Of a stretch of 64,000 bases of DNA, positions 1 through 11,319 are shown piece after piece; positions within the stretch are counted from its first letter, which is position 1, and every line of letters begins with the position of its first letter. The position numbers were made by a program, and so were the translations under genes. Below the pieces are notes generated by a model that saw nothing but the letters and a program-made list of their open reading frames with translations, did no database searches and had not been told where the DNA came from. The DNA is from Marsupella aquatica (taxonomy: Eukaryota; Marchantiophyta), in assembly GCA_973895155.1 (NCBI GenBank), contig OZ316891.1, positions 19,034,001 through 19,098,000 on the forward strand, in the 5' to 3' direction.

Positions 1-488
1 GTTATCCAATGTACGAAATTTAGGGGCTCGTGATCTTCAAACCTGAGAACTTTTTGGGGAAGGACCAGATGATGAGCAATTAAGCATGATGAACTGTATA
101 ACAGGGCCCTCGTCCATTGACTGGTCTCATGATAGTGCTTGCCGCTGCTTTTCGGGTTCATGGTCTCTAAGAAGTAACATAGGTTCACCATCGATGGCGA
201 TTGCTTCGTAGGAGTGAGGGGCGCTGTGGATCTCCCCGAATCTGGTGGTGTCACTAGCCCCGATTTCGTTAGACTGGTTTATGTGTGCTGAGGTTAATGA
301 ATCAATCGTTGATCGCTCGTTGGCACCCCGAAACAATTTGTTGGCAATTTCAGATCAGTGCCGTGGCTTTTTTTCTGATCATACGTTTTGTTGGAGAGAG
401 GCAAGACAGAAGGTTCTCTCCAGGGTGAGGTTGGAGTGGGACTCAATCGCAGATTACTACTTTTCTCTCGTGTTGGTGATCTGTTTAG
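1..488. other. No gene recognised at the left edge
   Basis: Short open frames exist on both strands, but none shows a domain, a codon pattern or convincing splice signals. The stretch may be intron of whatever gene supplies the exon-like segment that starts at 489. Confidence 0.4.
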
Positions 489-689
489 GTTGCGAAAAAC
501 CTGACGGGAAAGCAAATCAATGCACTGCAGCTTCAGCTGCACATTACCAACTTGATAACTCCCTCCACTCCCTACTTCTTCAACACCTCCTGTGATCTTT
601 TCCCGATGTGCGGCATCAACCGGTTCAACAAGGACTTGATCGGCCCGGCTATGTACGTCGGCCTCATGGGAGACGGATGCTCCTCGTAG
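489..689 (+). CDS. Candidate terminal exon of an unrecognised gene
   Basis: After a possible 3' splice site (tttag at 484-488) a frame stays open for 66 codons and ends at TAG 687-689. The predicted peptide looks protein-like: it has a Tyr-Phe-Phe-Asn-Thr-Ser-Cys stretch, a Met-Cys-Gly-Ile-Asn motif and an Asp-Gly-Cys-Ser-Ser end. No upstream exon was found in the window and I do not recognise the family. The stop lies only 37 bases before the ATG of the zinc-finger gene, so the segment could be the 3' end of a neighbour cut off by the window edge, a decayed exon, or a chance frame. Confidence 0.25.
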   Translation, partial: VAKNLTGKQINALQLQLHITNLITPSTPYFFNTSCDLFPMCGINRFNKDLIGPAMYVGLMGDGCSS

Positions 690-726
690 CTCGGGGGTGG
701 TCCTGATCTTGCCATCTTGCAACAAG

Positions 727-2394
727 ATGGACAGAGCAGCGAGGCGACAGAGGCGGCTTGAGCAAAAGGTGGGTCGAGGAGGCAATCTACAGGCGTCGGA
801 AACCAGTAGTTGGCAACCTAAGGCCAATATATCGAAATTTTGTAGCTGTGGTCTGCGAAAGGGCCAAAGTTCGACGTTTCGGGCAGGTCCAGCGGGACCC
901 AACTCGTTATGTGACGCCTGTGGTTTGCAGTTGGCCAGGAAGGGCACATTGCGAGGTGTCCAGAATGAGTCTCAAGAGAAGGGCACCGATGGTGCCCCTG
1001 TGTACAATGAGAGAGGAGAGGGCAACTTGTCTCTCAAGGATCTGCAAGCTCAGTTGCATCTGAGTGATGCGAGAGAAATGAAGTGGCAGAAAATTGCAGC
1101 AGAGAGGTTGGAGGAAAACAAGGAGTTGCGAACTGGCGAGTCGAAGTGGCAGAAAATTGCAGCAGAGAGGTTAGAGGAAAACAAGGAGTTGCGAGCTGCA
1201 GAGTCGAAGTGGCAGAAAATTGCAGCAGAGTGGTCAGAGGAGAACAAGGGGCTAAGAATCGAAATTCAATGCCTGAATGGAAAACTTAAGAAAACAACGG
1301 AGGCAAAGGCAGTCCATAAACAGTTTGAATCAAGATTGAGGGCTGACATTCAAATTTTGAACGAGAGGAACGATGAGTTGATCAAGAGTGTGGATAATTG
1401 GGTCAAGCATTACTCATCCCTCGTCTCTGAGATGGAGCATCTGGTCAAGCATCACTCATCCCCCCCCTCATCTGAGATGGAGAACCTCACGCAGATTGGG
1501 CAAAGTGCCAAAAGTAATAGGCAGAGTACCCAGTACCATGCAAGTCAGGGAGCAGGGAATGCAGGGAGATATGTACATGAGGCCACGGCTGAAGTGAATG
1601 TTTGTACTGGAGTGTCAAGTAGACAAACTGGCTACGTTGACAGACACGGATGCGACAGTGAAGCTGATTTGAATGTCGATGTAGAACAGCAAATTAGCGA
1701 TACTCCCCACAGACAGACCCGGCATTCAGGAGGGCATGGCTCTAAGATAGCACAACCAATGGACGTGGATGGTGGGCCAAACGAGTGTCTTCTGAAGACT
1801 GAGAAGTCCGTTCATGGGGAAAAACGGATTCATGACAGTGAGGCTGATGAGACCATTGACATTGGCTGCCAAGGTAGTGAAGATGATGCCGGTATGGCCA
1901 GTGGACTGCAAAAAGCACCTAGCATTGGAAATGTGAGTCCTGGAGGAATTCCTCCCGAGGATGTGTCAGAAGTCCTTTTTACTTCGTCTGAGAGAAAGCG
2001 AGCCTTGTCTCTTGTAAGTAGTGAATTCTTAATATGGCTCAATAGTAGAACTAGGAGGCCAAATTCTGAAGAGATGTCCTTGCACAAAAGTCAAGTCATG
2101 CAGCTTGAGGATGCACACTGGACAGGTCTGTCAGAGAGACATCTTCTGGACAAATTTCACGCTGATACTGAAATGGAGAAACCAAGTTCTAATGCTCTTA
2201 CCACTTTACTTAGATCAGTACTCCACATTCTGGGTTCAAAGCGGAGAGACGACATGTCGTGGTGCCTCGTGTGGGCTGATTGCATGGATCCAGCCCAGTT
2301 GCCAGGATATATAAATTCTCAGCACGACACAAAGAGAGCCCGAGCTTCATACGATGAAGTTGCTACAAGATCTGCCAAAGCGAGGCAGTCTTAA
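727..2394 (+). CDS. GATA-like zinc finger / coiled-coil protein
   Basis: Uninterrupted 555-codon frame. The ATG at 727 is chosen because its context is good (aagATGg) and an in-frame stop lies upstream at 637. A basic N-terminus (RRQRR) is followed by a finger at residues about 38-66. The spacing Cys41-x20-Cys62-x2-Cys65, with RAGPAGP, LCDACG and KGTLR, matches plant class III (ZIM/ZML-type) GATA fingers. The first canonical Cys is Phe38, with a Cys at 39 instead, so the first pair reads C-x-C. Residues about 119-181 hold three 21-residue coiled-coil repeats, and a longer heptad-rich stretch follows. The acidic middle and C-terminal parts are unrecognised. TIFY and CCT domains, normally present with class III fingers, are absent. 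DNA binding is plausible but not certain because of the altered zinc ligand. A GTAAGT near 2010 could be an unused or alternative donor. Confidence 0.65.
   Translation: MDRAARRQRRLEQKVGRGGNLQASETSSWQPKANISKFCSCGLRKGQSSTFRAGPAGPNSLCDACGLQLARKGTLRGVQNESQEKGTDGAPVYNERGEGNLSLKDLQAQLHLSDAREMKWQKIAAERLEENKELRTGESKWQKIAAERLEENKELRAAESKWQKIAAEWSEENKGLRIEIQCLNGKLKKTTEAKAVHKQFESRLRADIQILNERNDELIKSVDNWVKHYSSLVSEMEHLVKHHSSPPSSEMENLTQIGQSAKSNRQSTQYHASQGAGNAGRYVHEATAEVNVCTGVSSRQTGYVDRHGCDSEADLNVDVEQQISDTPHRQTRHSGGHGSKIAQPMDVDGGPNECLLKTEKSVHGEKRIHDSEADETIDIGCQGSEDDAGMASGLQKAPSIGNVSPGGIPPEDVSEVLFTSSERKRALSLVSSEFLIWLNSRTRRPNSEEMSLHKSQVMQLEDAHWTGLSERHLLDKFHADTEMEKPSSNALTTLLRSVLHILGSKRRDDMSWCLVWADCMDPAQLPGYINSQHDTKRARASYDEVATRSAKARQS
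1081..1269 (+). repeat. In-frame 63-bp tandem repeat, 3 copies
   Basis: Units begin at 1081, 1144 and 1207, each starting with the codons for Lys-Trp-Gln-Lys-Ile-Ala-Ala-Glu. Each encodes 21 residues, exactly three heptads, so duplication lengthens the coiled coil without changing register. The third copy is the most diverged. Confidence 0.9.
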
Positions 2395-3204
2395 AAGGTT
2401 GATGGGCGTTTGCAAAACTTGCTCCATTGTACTGGTGGCGGACTTTCTCACAGCCCGTCTCACAGTTTGAGATTGTAGCTGCATTTTGATGATCCTTGAT
2501 CATATGAAGAAGCTTCTTATAAGGGTGATGCTAGATCCGTTATGGGTTTACTAGATCCCTTGCCAGTGACAGAGTGACCATCGCCTCTCTGTCTCTCGTC
2601 ATCGCCCATGGCCAATTTGTGTCCTCGTGAACTTTAAAGTCATACATTCTTTCTCTTTAATTCGCTGCCCACCTTCTCTGGATTGTGAGTATTGACTCTC
2701 AAGTCTGTGTACAATCTTGGTTCCATGGCCCGTTGGGGTCGCCGTCACCTTTACTTTGATTTCATTCATTGTCCCTCTCCTTCACTCTCTGTGTCAATCC
2801 GGATTGATTTCCATGGACCAAAAATTCAATCCTTCGTGCATTCATTCTCTCGTCCCGACGGGCAACCCGGAACTTGAAGTTCTAATTCTTGACTCATCGT
2901 CTCTGGTATGACGGAATTTATCAAACAGCCCAGTAGGTACCCGAAGGATTTGGTCGAAAAGTAGACTTCAAAATCACTCCGCAATTAGTCTCCGTGAGTT
3001 GGGTGGAAACAATTACGTGATAGAAACCTTATGGATAGCCTACGTTTTCGGCAGCTTCTTTAAGATGAAGAGAGAGCATGAAATTACCCCAAGAATCTGG
3101 TCTTAGCTTACTGAGTCCAGGAGCGCAGGACATGGAGTCCTCACCAAATTGAAGCTCGTCATCAAATATGAGTACAATTCAAAGTGTCCGACAGAGATTA
3201 GTGT
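2395..3204. other. Intergenic or 3' flank; no gene seen
   Basis: Follows the stop of the zinc-finger gene. Only short frames without family resemblance are present; probably 3'UTR plus spacer. Confidence 0.5.
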
Positions 3205-3609
3205 ATGTGTCGTTGCTCCATCAGAGTATTCTGCGACGTCCCGTCAGTCATGTGCGATGGCTCCAACACTTTCTACTGTCAATACGGAGGGACCTGCAAT
3301 GAACTGGTCGAGGGAGAGAACTACACCTGTACCTGCTCGCAGGCCAGCACTGCAATGTTTCCTGGGGAACTCTGTGAAGAGACATATTGCTACAATGGAG
3401 GTATTTGCCAAGTCCAGCCAACAGGCACTGGCAGTTGCACATGCCTGTACCTGCTCGCAGGCCAGCACTGCAATGTTTCCTGGGGAACTCTGTGAAGAGA
3501 CATATTGCTACAATGGAGGTATTTGCCAAGTCCAGCCAACAGGCACTGGCAGTTGCACATGCCCTGAAGATTTTCTGGGCTCAAAGGACTGCTCAGCTCC
3601 CACCCCCAT
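3205..3609 (+). pseudogene. EGF-like repeat fragment, frame broken by tandem duplication
   Basis: One frame encodes a Cys pattern C-x7-C-x5-C-x10-C-x-C followed by a second module C-x4-C-x5-C-x9-C-x-C-x9-C, both typical of EGF-like domains (YNGGICQ core). A 118-bp direct duplication (3326-3443 and 3444-3561) is not a multiple of three. Reading through copy 1 therefore runs out of frame and stops at 3495, while copy 2 is open only in another frame. After copy 2 the text ends in ATAG|GTACGT near 3609, a good donor, which suggests this was an internal exon. Neither flanking exon nor signal peptide was identified. It may be a pseudogene, or alternative splicing may skip one copy. Confidence 0.5.
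3326..3561 (+). repeat. 118-bp tandem duplication
   Basis: The sequence beginning cctgtacctgctcgc at 3326 recurs at 3444. The two copies appear essentially identical, implying a recent event. Confidence 0.9.
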
Positions 3610-5400
3610 AGGTACGTACATCATTCTTATGGATCAAATCACCGAATCAGGAACTCCTGCCCAAAGTCAGAGGACAACTGTGTTTAATATTCTCAGTCTG
3701 CATCAGAAGAAAGATAAGTTGAAGACCCATCTAGGTCGCGCAGAATCTCTGAAAGCAAAGAATCTGGCAATTGAGATATTGGTTCTCTTTCCATACTATG
3801 TTTGTTCTGGGAACTTTGACCGGCCCAAAACCCTTGTAGCCACCAGTAAAATGAACGTTACCTCGAATTGTTTATGATGGTCTTTAAAATGTCATTATGG
3901 ACAGGCCAAATAAAACATCTCTTATGCAGAACCAGGGATTATCATTGTCAATACAAGTTTTGACTGATTTGTCTCAGGTGACCCGAAGATTACGTTGACT
4001 TTATGGTGGCCATAATTCAAATTCTCATAGTAACGAGTCATCAAAAACTCCGTGGTTAAACTTGGATTGGCTTGTGATCTTCGGAGTTGTTGCACCCTCT
4101 CTTACTACTACGCATTAACAATGCTTGTGGAACTCGGAAGAATGGATTGATGTTAATGGACTCTTTTTCCAACTCCCTTGTAATGATGCAGCTTTGCCGC
4201 CATCTCCTACACATCAGTTGTTCAACAACATCAAGCATCATATCAACGAGGTAATTACCACCCCTCTGATGGTGAGACCTCCTGCAAGCTGGACACAAAA
4301 TTAGCAAAGTAAGTCTTTTCCTGATAGTCGACTGTTAAATCTTGAGGAGAGTCCATACGACAGTTCCAGAATCTTCGCTGTTGAATCTCGGTGAGAAGCA
4401 GAGAAAACGACTCGATCACCTTCAATCCTACCTGTCACTGAAGAGGAAATAGTAACTGCAAACCAAGCATCCTCCCAAATTCTTCGTGCATATTTCAAAT
4501 CATTGCGAAGCGTCTAATTTCGAGAAGATCGATCTAACATTTCCAGAATACTGTGGTAAGTTGTCAGTGCCTCTCTACTAGTGTATTGCATTTCGGACTA
4601 TTGACTCTACACCTGCACTAGACGAACACCTCCAAGGTTGCAGAGTTGTCATGCTGTAGCACTGCAGACAGACGCAAAATGTGGCAATAACACGCGAATT
4701 GAAAGGACCCAGAGGCTGCCATAAACCTTGGCTGACAAATGATTCAAAGGGAAAAATGGGAAAATTTGAATACTTCATTTCAAACTTACCTTAGGCCAAG
4801 GCCAAAATCGCCAGAGCTGATTAGATCTGACGGCTGTCAATATGATCAGAAATCTTAGAAGTTGCAAATGTAATCTCGAGTCTGTTACAATACTGGTGAG
4901 CACTCCATGTCTGCACCATACTCTCATGTTCTGAATCCGTTTTGTTTGTTTTGAAGAAACTAGCACACTAAACACTACTGGATTTCTCGTTTGGGTTTTA
5001 GTGTCATTTTGAAGATTTGTTCTTAAATGAAAATCATATTTAAACGTTAAATATACATCACATTACCAAAGACCAAAGTAAACATCAAACGTAGAGACAA
5101 GATTTCAAAGACAAGAGAACCAATAAATGGGGAAAACGATGGAAAAGCCCCGGAACACTAAAGAGCAAAAGACACTGAGAATCCCACACACAGATGGCAC
5201 ATGGACTAAAGCCCTTCTCAGCAGTAACTGAAAAGTTTAAAACTCACGAGTAAAACGGCATAAGAGGGTCACCAAGAGGGAATTTGTCTCGAGTCTCTAA
5301 AACCAACACACTCTGCAATACAACAAATACTGGTTGAAGGCAATGGTGACATAAACCAAGAATAAGGTCCTAGCTCCACAAAAGACAACACGTAATTGCA
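3610..5400 (-). other. Possible decayed minus-strand exons; no confident gene
   Basis: On the minus strand there are plausible splice signals: a donor CCTAAG|GTAAGT near 4797, an acceptor tctgtctgcag near 4666 and an acceptor ttaccacag near 4558. Short open stretches lie between them, including one ending at 4301 with the motif ARRIWEDAW. An in-frame TAG interrupts that last stretch. No family was recognised, so it may be an old gene remnant. Confidence 0.2.
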
Positions 5401-8400
5401 ACAAATGTATTTTTCTCTTTGTCTTATTCAGTGCCTTATTGAAAGAGTGCACTGTTCAAATTTGGATATTGGGGGCGTTGTGCCCAAAATTTAAGCATAA
5501 CGCAAAAGGCTTTACATTGGGTGCAAAGCCCCAGGCACCTCCAAAACTTAATACCCTTTGTAAATTTTCTCTTTGTAATGCTGGGGGCATTTACGTAAAT
5601 GAAGCCAGAGATTTAGATTGACTCTTAGAGCATTTGGGTCTACACTCATGGTGTATGTCATATGGTATGGGTCCTATATATTGTCTGTGTCAGAACGTTT
5701 GTGGTTTGTTTGTGACAGGCATTCCTTAACGCCGGCCAATGAGCTTCTGGTGGACCATTACGCGCATAGAGTCGACCTTTATACGCAATAATGGTCCATT
5801 GCAAGACCATTACCCTATACATTATACTCTTATCAAAATTAGTAAACTAAAACTCCAGTAGGTCATTAAGTGTGATTGCTAATAATAGCCCCTCAAAACC
5901 TGTTGTTGCTGAAGTTCTCGTTTTGGGGGGCATATATCACACAAAGCTCAGGAAACACGACTTTACTATATACGGATGGTGTACCAAAACGAACAGGTAA
6001 AACAAGTTCTCAAGGTAGCTAGCCGCACAAGCCTCCTCTTTAATTAAACATGACTTCCTCCAAATGAAGGGTCTGCAACTACTACGGGGGAAAGACTCCC
6101 TCGAAACGATAAGATCTATCACCTGGAATAGCAATACCATCTTAGGGTGGAATACATATTTGAGGATGTGGTTTTGTCATTTGTAGAACAGTTGCATTCT
6201 ACCCTTTTGGAGTTTTGGGTGGAATATATAATTTTAGGGAGCCGGTTAGTTAATAATGGCTTTGCCCACTTTGTCCTACGCACAGTCAATGTTGCCCAGA
6301 GCCCCAGAGCATCATTCTCACCTCACGGAGTCACGGCACCCACCGCGCCTTACAAGAACAGCACGGGAGATTCCACGGAATCGGACAAGCGCTTCTGTCG
6401 ATTAGAAGAACAGCATAAGGACAGCATAAAGGACAACTACGCTAACGTCCAAGAATATCGGGTGCCTGGCTGCGTCCCGTGAATCATTCTCCCGTCATCC
6501 ACTGTACGAGGAAAGGAAGGAAGCACGTGGCATTTTAATATGGTTATATGATTATTTAATACAGTCCATCCCTCAAATCTACGGCCGATACAGAGAGCTA
6601 GAATTTCTCTATATATATTGGATATCATTACCTCTTAGATCAGATATGGAGAAACATTACTAGGAGTCTCAAACCTGAAGAAAGATACCTGGGCCCGCAC
6701 GTTAGAGGTTTTGGCCCTTGGTCACAAGTGGTAACATAAGCTTTTGCGAGTCAGCCAAAACTTTTCTTCTTTTCTTCAGTGAAACCTGTGACCGTGACCA
6801 TAGGCAAAACTGAGAGGTTTGAGACTACCCACAACTCTGGAATCACAAGTTGAAGCCCAATTGACCAGCCGTGAACTGTCCAGCTCCCATGGTCACCAAT
6901 GTTTGCAGGTGTCAATACTGATTGGAAGAGTATCCAAGCATATTGGGAAACTTAGTTTGTCGAGGTCCATCCTTTGACATATTGTAGGGGCAATTTGATA
7001 CAATAATCTAATTATATAATTGCAAAATGAACCTAGTGGTCAGGGCCTATAATCTAGAGTAAGACCTCTAGACAGTGACTCTGGGGTCTGAACTCGAATT
7101 TAGGGTTGCAATAACAAAATTGTGATTTGGGTCAGGGTGAGTCTCTCAAAATGACAAATGTGCGATCCCGGAGTTGGTGCACTTGTGCCAGATTATTAAT
7201 ATCCTCACCTTTATTTTACCTTCAAACAATGGGAGTCAAGCTAGTCCCCTAGAATACTAGGTATTCTTTACATGGAGCATGGCCACCGGTAGGTTGATTG
7301 GGTTAACCTGACCCACAGTAGTCCAACAGATTCCTAATATCCTGACTCGGGTTTATCATTAGGGGGTCTCAAGCCTAGAGAGTTGATGAACCTAGACTTA
7401 GTATTTAAGAGTTACAGACATGAAACCTTAAGGACTACCAAATTCACAGTTCATGACTTTTTGCCACAAAGATTGGTCAATTGTGATGACCATGAGTCAT
7501 TCTAGAGGCTAGTGATATAATAATAATAATTTTACACCACCCTGTGAAAAAGGTATGGCCATGAATTTTTTAGACCCCTTATTTTACATTCAAAGTGGGC
7601 AGTTGAGCTACAGCAATTCTATAAATCTAAGTAACTAATCACAATGAGAAGCTAGAGTTGGGGTGGGGTCTAGGCTTCTAGAGTGGCAACCTCTAGACCT
7701 TGACCCTAAGAACCCACCAAAATGAAAGAAAATTATGGGATACGAGCCCTATGCCCATGCGTTGCACGGCGCAAGGAGGGCCAGTCCATAGGGTGGCGGG
7801 ATGGGGCACTATGGGGCAGCAGGAAGCACATATTTGTCAGGGGTGCACATTTCCACCATCAATGGTTAGGGAAAATAACCAATCGATCCAACGGCTGTGG
7901 ATCTTTCCCTCCCAGGTACTTTTTTGTATTGAGACAAAGGACAAAAAAAAAGGGGATCCTTTATTATAGTTGTAGATTATTGGTTGAACTTTCAATTCAG
8001 TTTGTGGTGGGGACCCTAAAATGCCTCCAAATCTTTTTCATTGCATATTATTTTGTGTATACTATTCTCCAAAATACAGTGTACACTACTGTAGGGAGTG
8101 CATTTGCAATAGTTGCAACTTTTTTCTTTTCTTGAAAGGAGCACTTTATTCAATGGTAAATAAAATCCAATAAAAACAGGGAGCACATTTGCAATAATTA
8201 AACTTATGTGACCAAACCTCTTTGATCACGGGCCTGGCCTGGTGTATGTCAGAAGTATTCTTGCATTCAAAGATCATATTACTTCATATTCAAAGATGCA
8301 AAGAATGGGTATATTGAATTGAACGTTCAAAAACTGGGCATACGACAGGAAGTATTTTTACGGAAGCAAGGGCACCGGCAGGTTGACCGGGTCAACTGGA

Positions 8401-8825
8401 CTGACCCGCAGCAGCCGGGAGCGGGTGCGGACTGGACCGGGGCGAAGCTACTACAGTCCTACTGTAGTAGAACGGTAAGCAAGCAACCGAGTAAAAGCTG
8501 CGGCGGCAAACGTAGTCCTCGTCGCCAAAACCCACATGCAAAAAAAGTCTGATCATGACGAACGAAAGACTGACCTCTACTGGCTCTCCCAAGTCTGTCC
8601 CAAAGTCGTCGTCCCTTCACTCCATAGCTCTGCATAGCTTTTCGTCACCATACACACCGGGTCTCGCATGCCTGAATCGTGATCCACTTCCTCGGCTGCG
8701 GTCGATATAGTGAAATGAAATCATCGAGCAAGTAACTAACTGTAGCAGCAGAGCAGCAGAAGCAGAAGCAGAAGCTAGCGCTGGAGCACCAGATTTCCTG
8801 AAACGAGGAGAATTGATTGATCGTC
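5401..8825. other. Gene-poor spacer
   Basis: No supported gene. The ORFs at 6147-6482 and 7722-8135 lack domains. A short motif with a ggttga/ggtcaa core and 'ctgaccc..cag' occurs near 7285-7325 and again near 8375-8415, probably an interspersed repeat. Just upstream of the germin-like gene (8735-8775) is a CAG/AAG-type trinucleotide-rich stretch. Confidence 0.4.
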
Positions 8826-10580
8826 ATGGCGATGACTGCGGCTGCTGCTGCGAGGTCGAGCAAGGGCGAATTGCTCTTGCTCGTCGGACTCGCGGTGTGT
8901 CTGCTCTCGTTCAACGGCGTCGTGCGCGGTGACGATCCCGATCAGGTGCTGGACTTCTGCGTCGCCGTGCTTGAGACGGGGACGACACCCCCGGGAGATG
9001 TGTGGCAGACTGGCACGGAAGACCCCACGTGGGCGCAATCCTCCGATCCATCGCAAATGGGAGTCGCAGCTGAACGTGAGTGAGCTCTATGACCTGGTTG
9101 ATTGATTGATTCCTTCTTTTAAATTAGCTGCACTTCTGCATGATCTAGTTCATTCCTTCTTCATGATTAGCTAGCTACAATTCTGATGCATTTGAGCCCT
9201 AGTGAGGTGTATGACCAGTGATACGAATGTCTTGTTGAATGATTCCTTCTTCTTAATTACCTACAATTCTGCGTGATCGCGTTCATTCCTTCGTGATAGC
9301 TCCAATTCTGCGGGATTGGAGCCCTCGAAACTGTTTTTGGATGCAATTGAGTTCTGTCTGGGGCGCGGATCCACGATCAGGTTCCCGCAGGTCTTCCATC
9401 CGGGAGATGGTGTGAGGTTTAAATTGTTTTTGTGTTTTGACCGACGCGGGTGGCAATAGCCTGGCGTCCAATTGTCTCGATCTCTCTGATACGGTATACA
9501 TGGATGCTGATTGCTTCGTGTAATGGACGCAGTGAACGATACGACTGACAGTACCTTCCCATGCAAAGACCTGGCCAAGGTGAGTGTGAAGGACTTCGTG
9601 TGCAGTGAATTGGGTAAGCCGAAGAAGGTGACGAGCAAATTGGGCTCGCTGGTGACGAAAGCAAGTGTCACCGAATTCCCCGCGGTGAACACGCTGGGGA
9701 TTTCCACTGCTAGAATTGATTTTGTGAAGAATGGACTGAACCCGCCTCACTCACATCCACGGGGCACCGAGCTTCTGTATGTGCTCTCGGGCTCACTTCT
9801 CGTCGGCTTTGTCGACACAAACAACACCCTCTTCCAACAGACGCTTCAGGTACAGTACTAACCTAGATTTGGTAGCTCCAGTCAGTTTCATTTTTCTTCC
9901 TGTTGTTCGTAGCTTGTCGATTAGATTCCTCTCTCGGGCTGGCACGGCAAGTCCACTGGAAAGACCAGAAGCAATTTCAAGGTGGCTTTTAAATCTTGCA
10001 TTTCAAAATTAAAGTATTGTTGACCTCCTTGTGCAACATATGTGGCTTTGACGCAATAAATTATTCGATTCGATTTGTTTGGTACTGTAGACAGGTGAGT
10101 TTGTACTAACCTCCGTTTGAATTGGTAGCTCTAGTCAGTTTCATTTTACTCCCTGTTGTTCTTAGCTGGTCGATCAGATTGGTCTCGCTAAGGCTGGAAC
10201 AGTAATTGCAGTGGAAAGCCCAGGAGCAATCTATGACACAGCTCTTAATTCTGGCATATCGAAATATATTGTTGACCTAGCTGTGCAATTATATGTGCTT
10301 GAACGCAATGAATAATTCGATTTACTTTTGTTGGAAACTGTAGACGGGTGATTTGTTCGTGTTCCCCAAAGGCTTGCTGCACTTCCAGATGGAAGTGGGA
10401 TGGGGATCGGCGTCTGCATTCGCCGGCTTCGACAGCCAGAATCCGGGAACTTTGCAGTTTGTCGCGGCTCTCCTGGGCTCCAACCCGCCGATCACAGCCA
10501 ATGTGCTCGAGGCTGCCTTCGCCACCGACCAGAAAACCTTGGAAACGCTAGAATGGGGATTCAGCCAGACGCTGCATTGA
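8826..10580 (+). CDS. GLP: Germin-like protein (cupin), 3 exons
   Basis: Exons 8826-9075, 9533-9849 and 10344-10580 give 267 residues; the splice signals are AAC|GTGAGT, a gacgcag acceptor, CAG|GTACAG and an actgtag acceptor. The N-terminus is a hydrophobic signal peptide followed by DPDQVLDFCVA, the usual mature start of germin-like proteins. The conserved Cys pair is in DFC and FPC. Cupin motif 1 is PHSHPRGTELLYVLSG, with metal ligands His156, His158 and Glu163. Motif 2 is GDLFVFPKGLLHFQMEVG with His202, but the usual Asn four residues after His is Glu206. The protein should be a secreted, Mn-binding apoplastic cupin; its enzymatic activity cannot be read from sequence. It is about 40 residues longer than typical family members because exon 1 runs from DFCVA to the GTGAGT donor; an earlier, weaker donor would remove this insert. 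Confidence 0.88.
9850..10346 (+). repeat. Diverged tandem duplication filling intron 2 of the germin-like gene
   Basis: The segment about 9850-10094 is repeated at about 10095-10346; shared landmarks are 'gtactaacct', 'agtcagtttcatttt', 'attgttgacct' and 'actgtagac'. Each copy ends in an actgtag acceptor-like site followed by an exon-3-like start. The first copy has a degraded version (acaggtgag), the second the real exon 3 start (acgggtgatttg). Confidence 0.8.
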
Positions 10581-11319
10581 CGGAGCTAAGACTACTGTAG
10601 TAACTGGATTTGGACACACAATCATATGACTGGCCAATGACCAGCGGGAGCTGCCAAACGTAAGTAAGCTCGGGCTTGCTCATCCAACACAGTGGCAGAA
10701 GCGCTTGCAGCTTAACTTATAGTGACAGTGTCATGTGGTGTGAAGTGAGGAAGCAACACCAGACAAGTACGGTGACTTCAGCCTAGCCAGACCCCTCAAA
10801 AATATATGAACTTTTAATACTGTGGGTTGGTAGGAGACATATAGGTTTCCTTCCCGAGTCACAATAAGCACAGAGAGGAGAACCCCTGTTACCGGGATGT
10901 AAAGTGTACAGTAAGGTATCTACTCTTGTTTTCGATTCCAAGACTCTAGAAGGTCAAGTGCAAATTATAACATTAAGTTATTCCTCGGATATGAGGTGTA
11001 CACTTATCTTCTACCGTGGTTTCGTGTTTTTCCCCCGTGATTATTGAAACTCCCATCCACGTATGAATATTCATCTCCACTGTCGTGACGACCATTCCGA
11101 GGTATATTTATATCAAAATGAAACGAAATATTGATGTAGATTAGTTCATTCACCAGAAAAGGACAGCAATGACGAGGCACAGCAAGTTGATCTCATCTGG
11201 TTTTGATGTTTAACCGGGAAAAATGACCAAAACGATAGCCTCACGTCTTGTCAAATCCTAAATGAGTGCCAAATTACATGTCCAATCCACCCTCATAATT
11301 ATCTCTACAAAAATAATGC

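Noticed and set aside
3149-3877. 242-codon frame over the EGF region
   Set aside because: Reads duplication copy 1 in the wrong frame; only the second copy gives EGF cysteines, so it is a product of the duplication.
6147-6482. 111-codon + strand frame
   Set aside because: No domain, no splice context, AT-rich surroundings.
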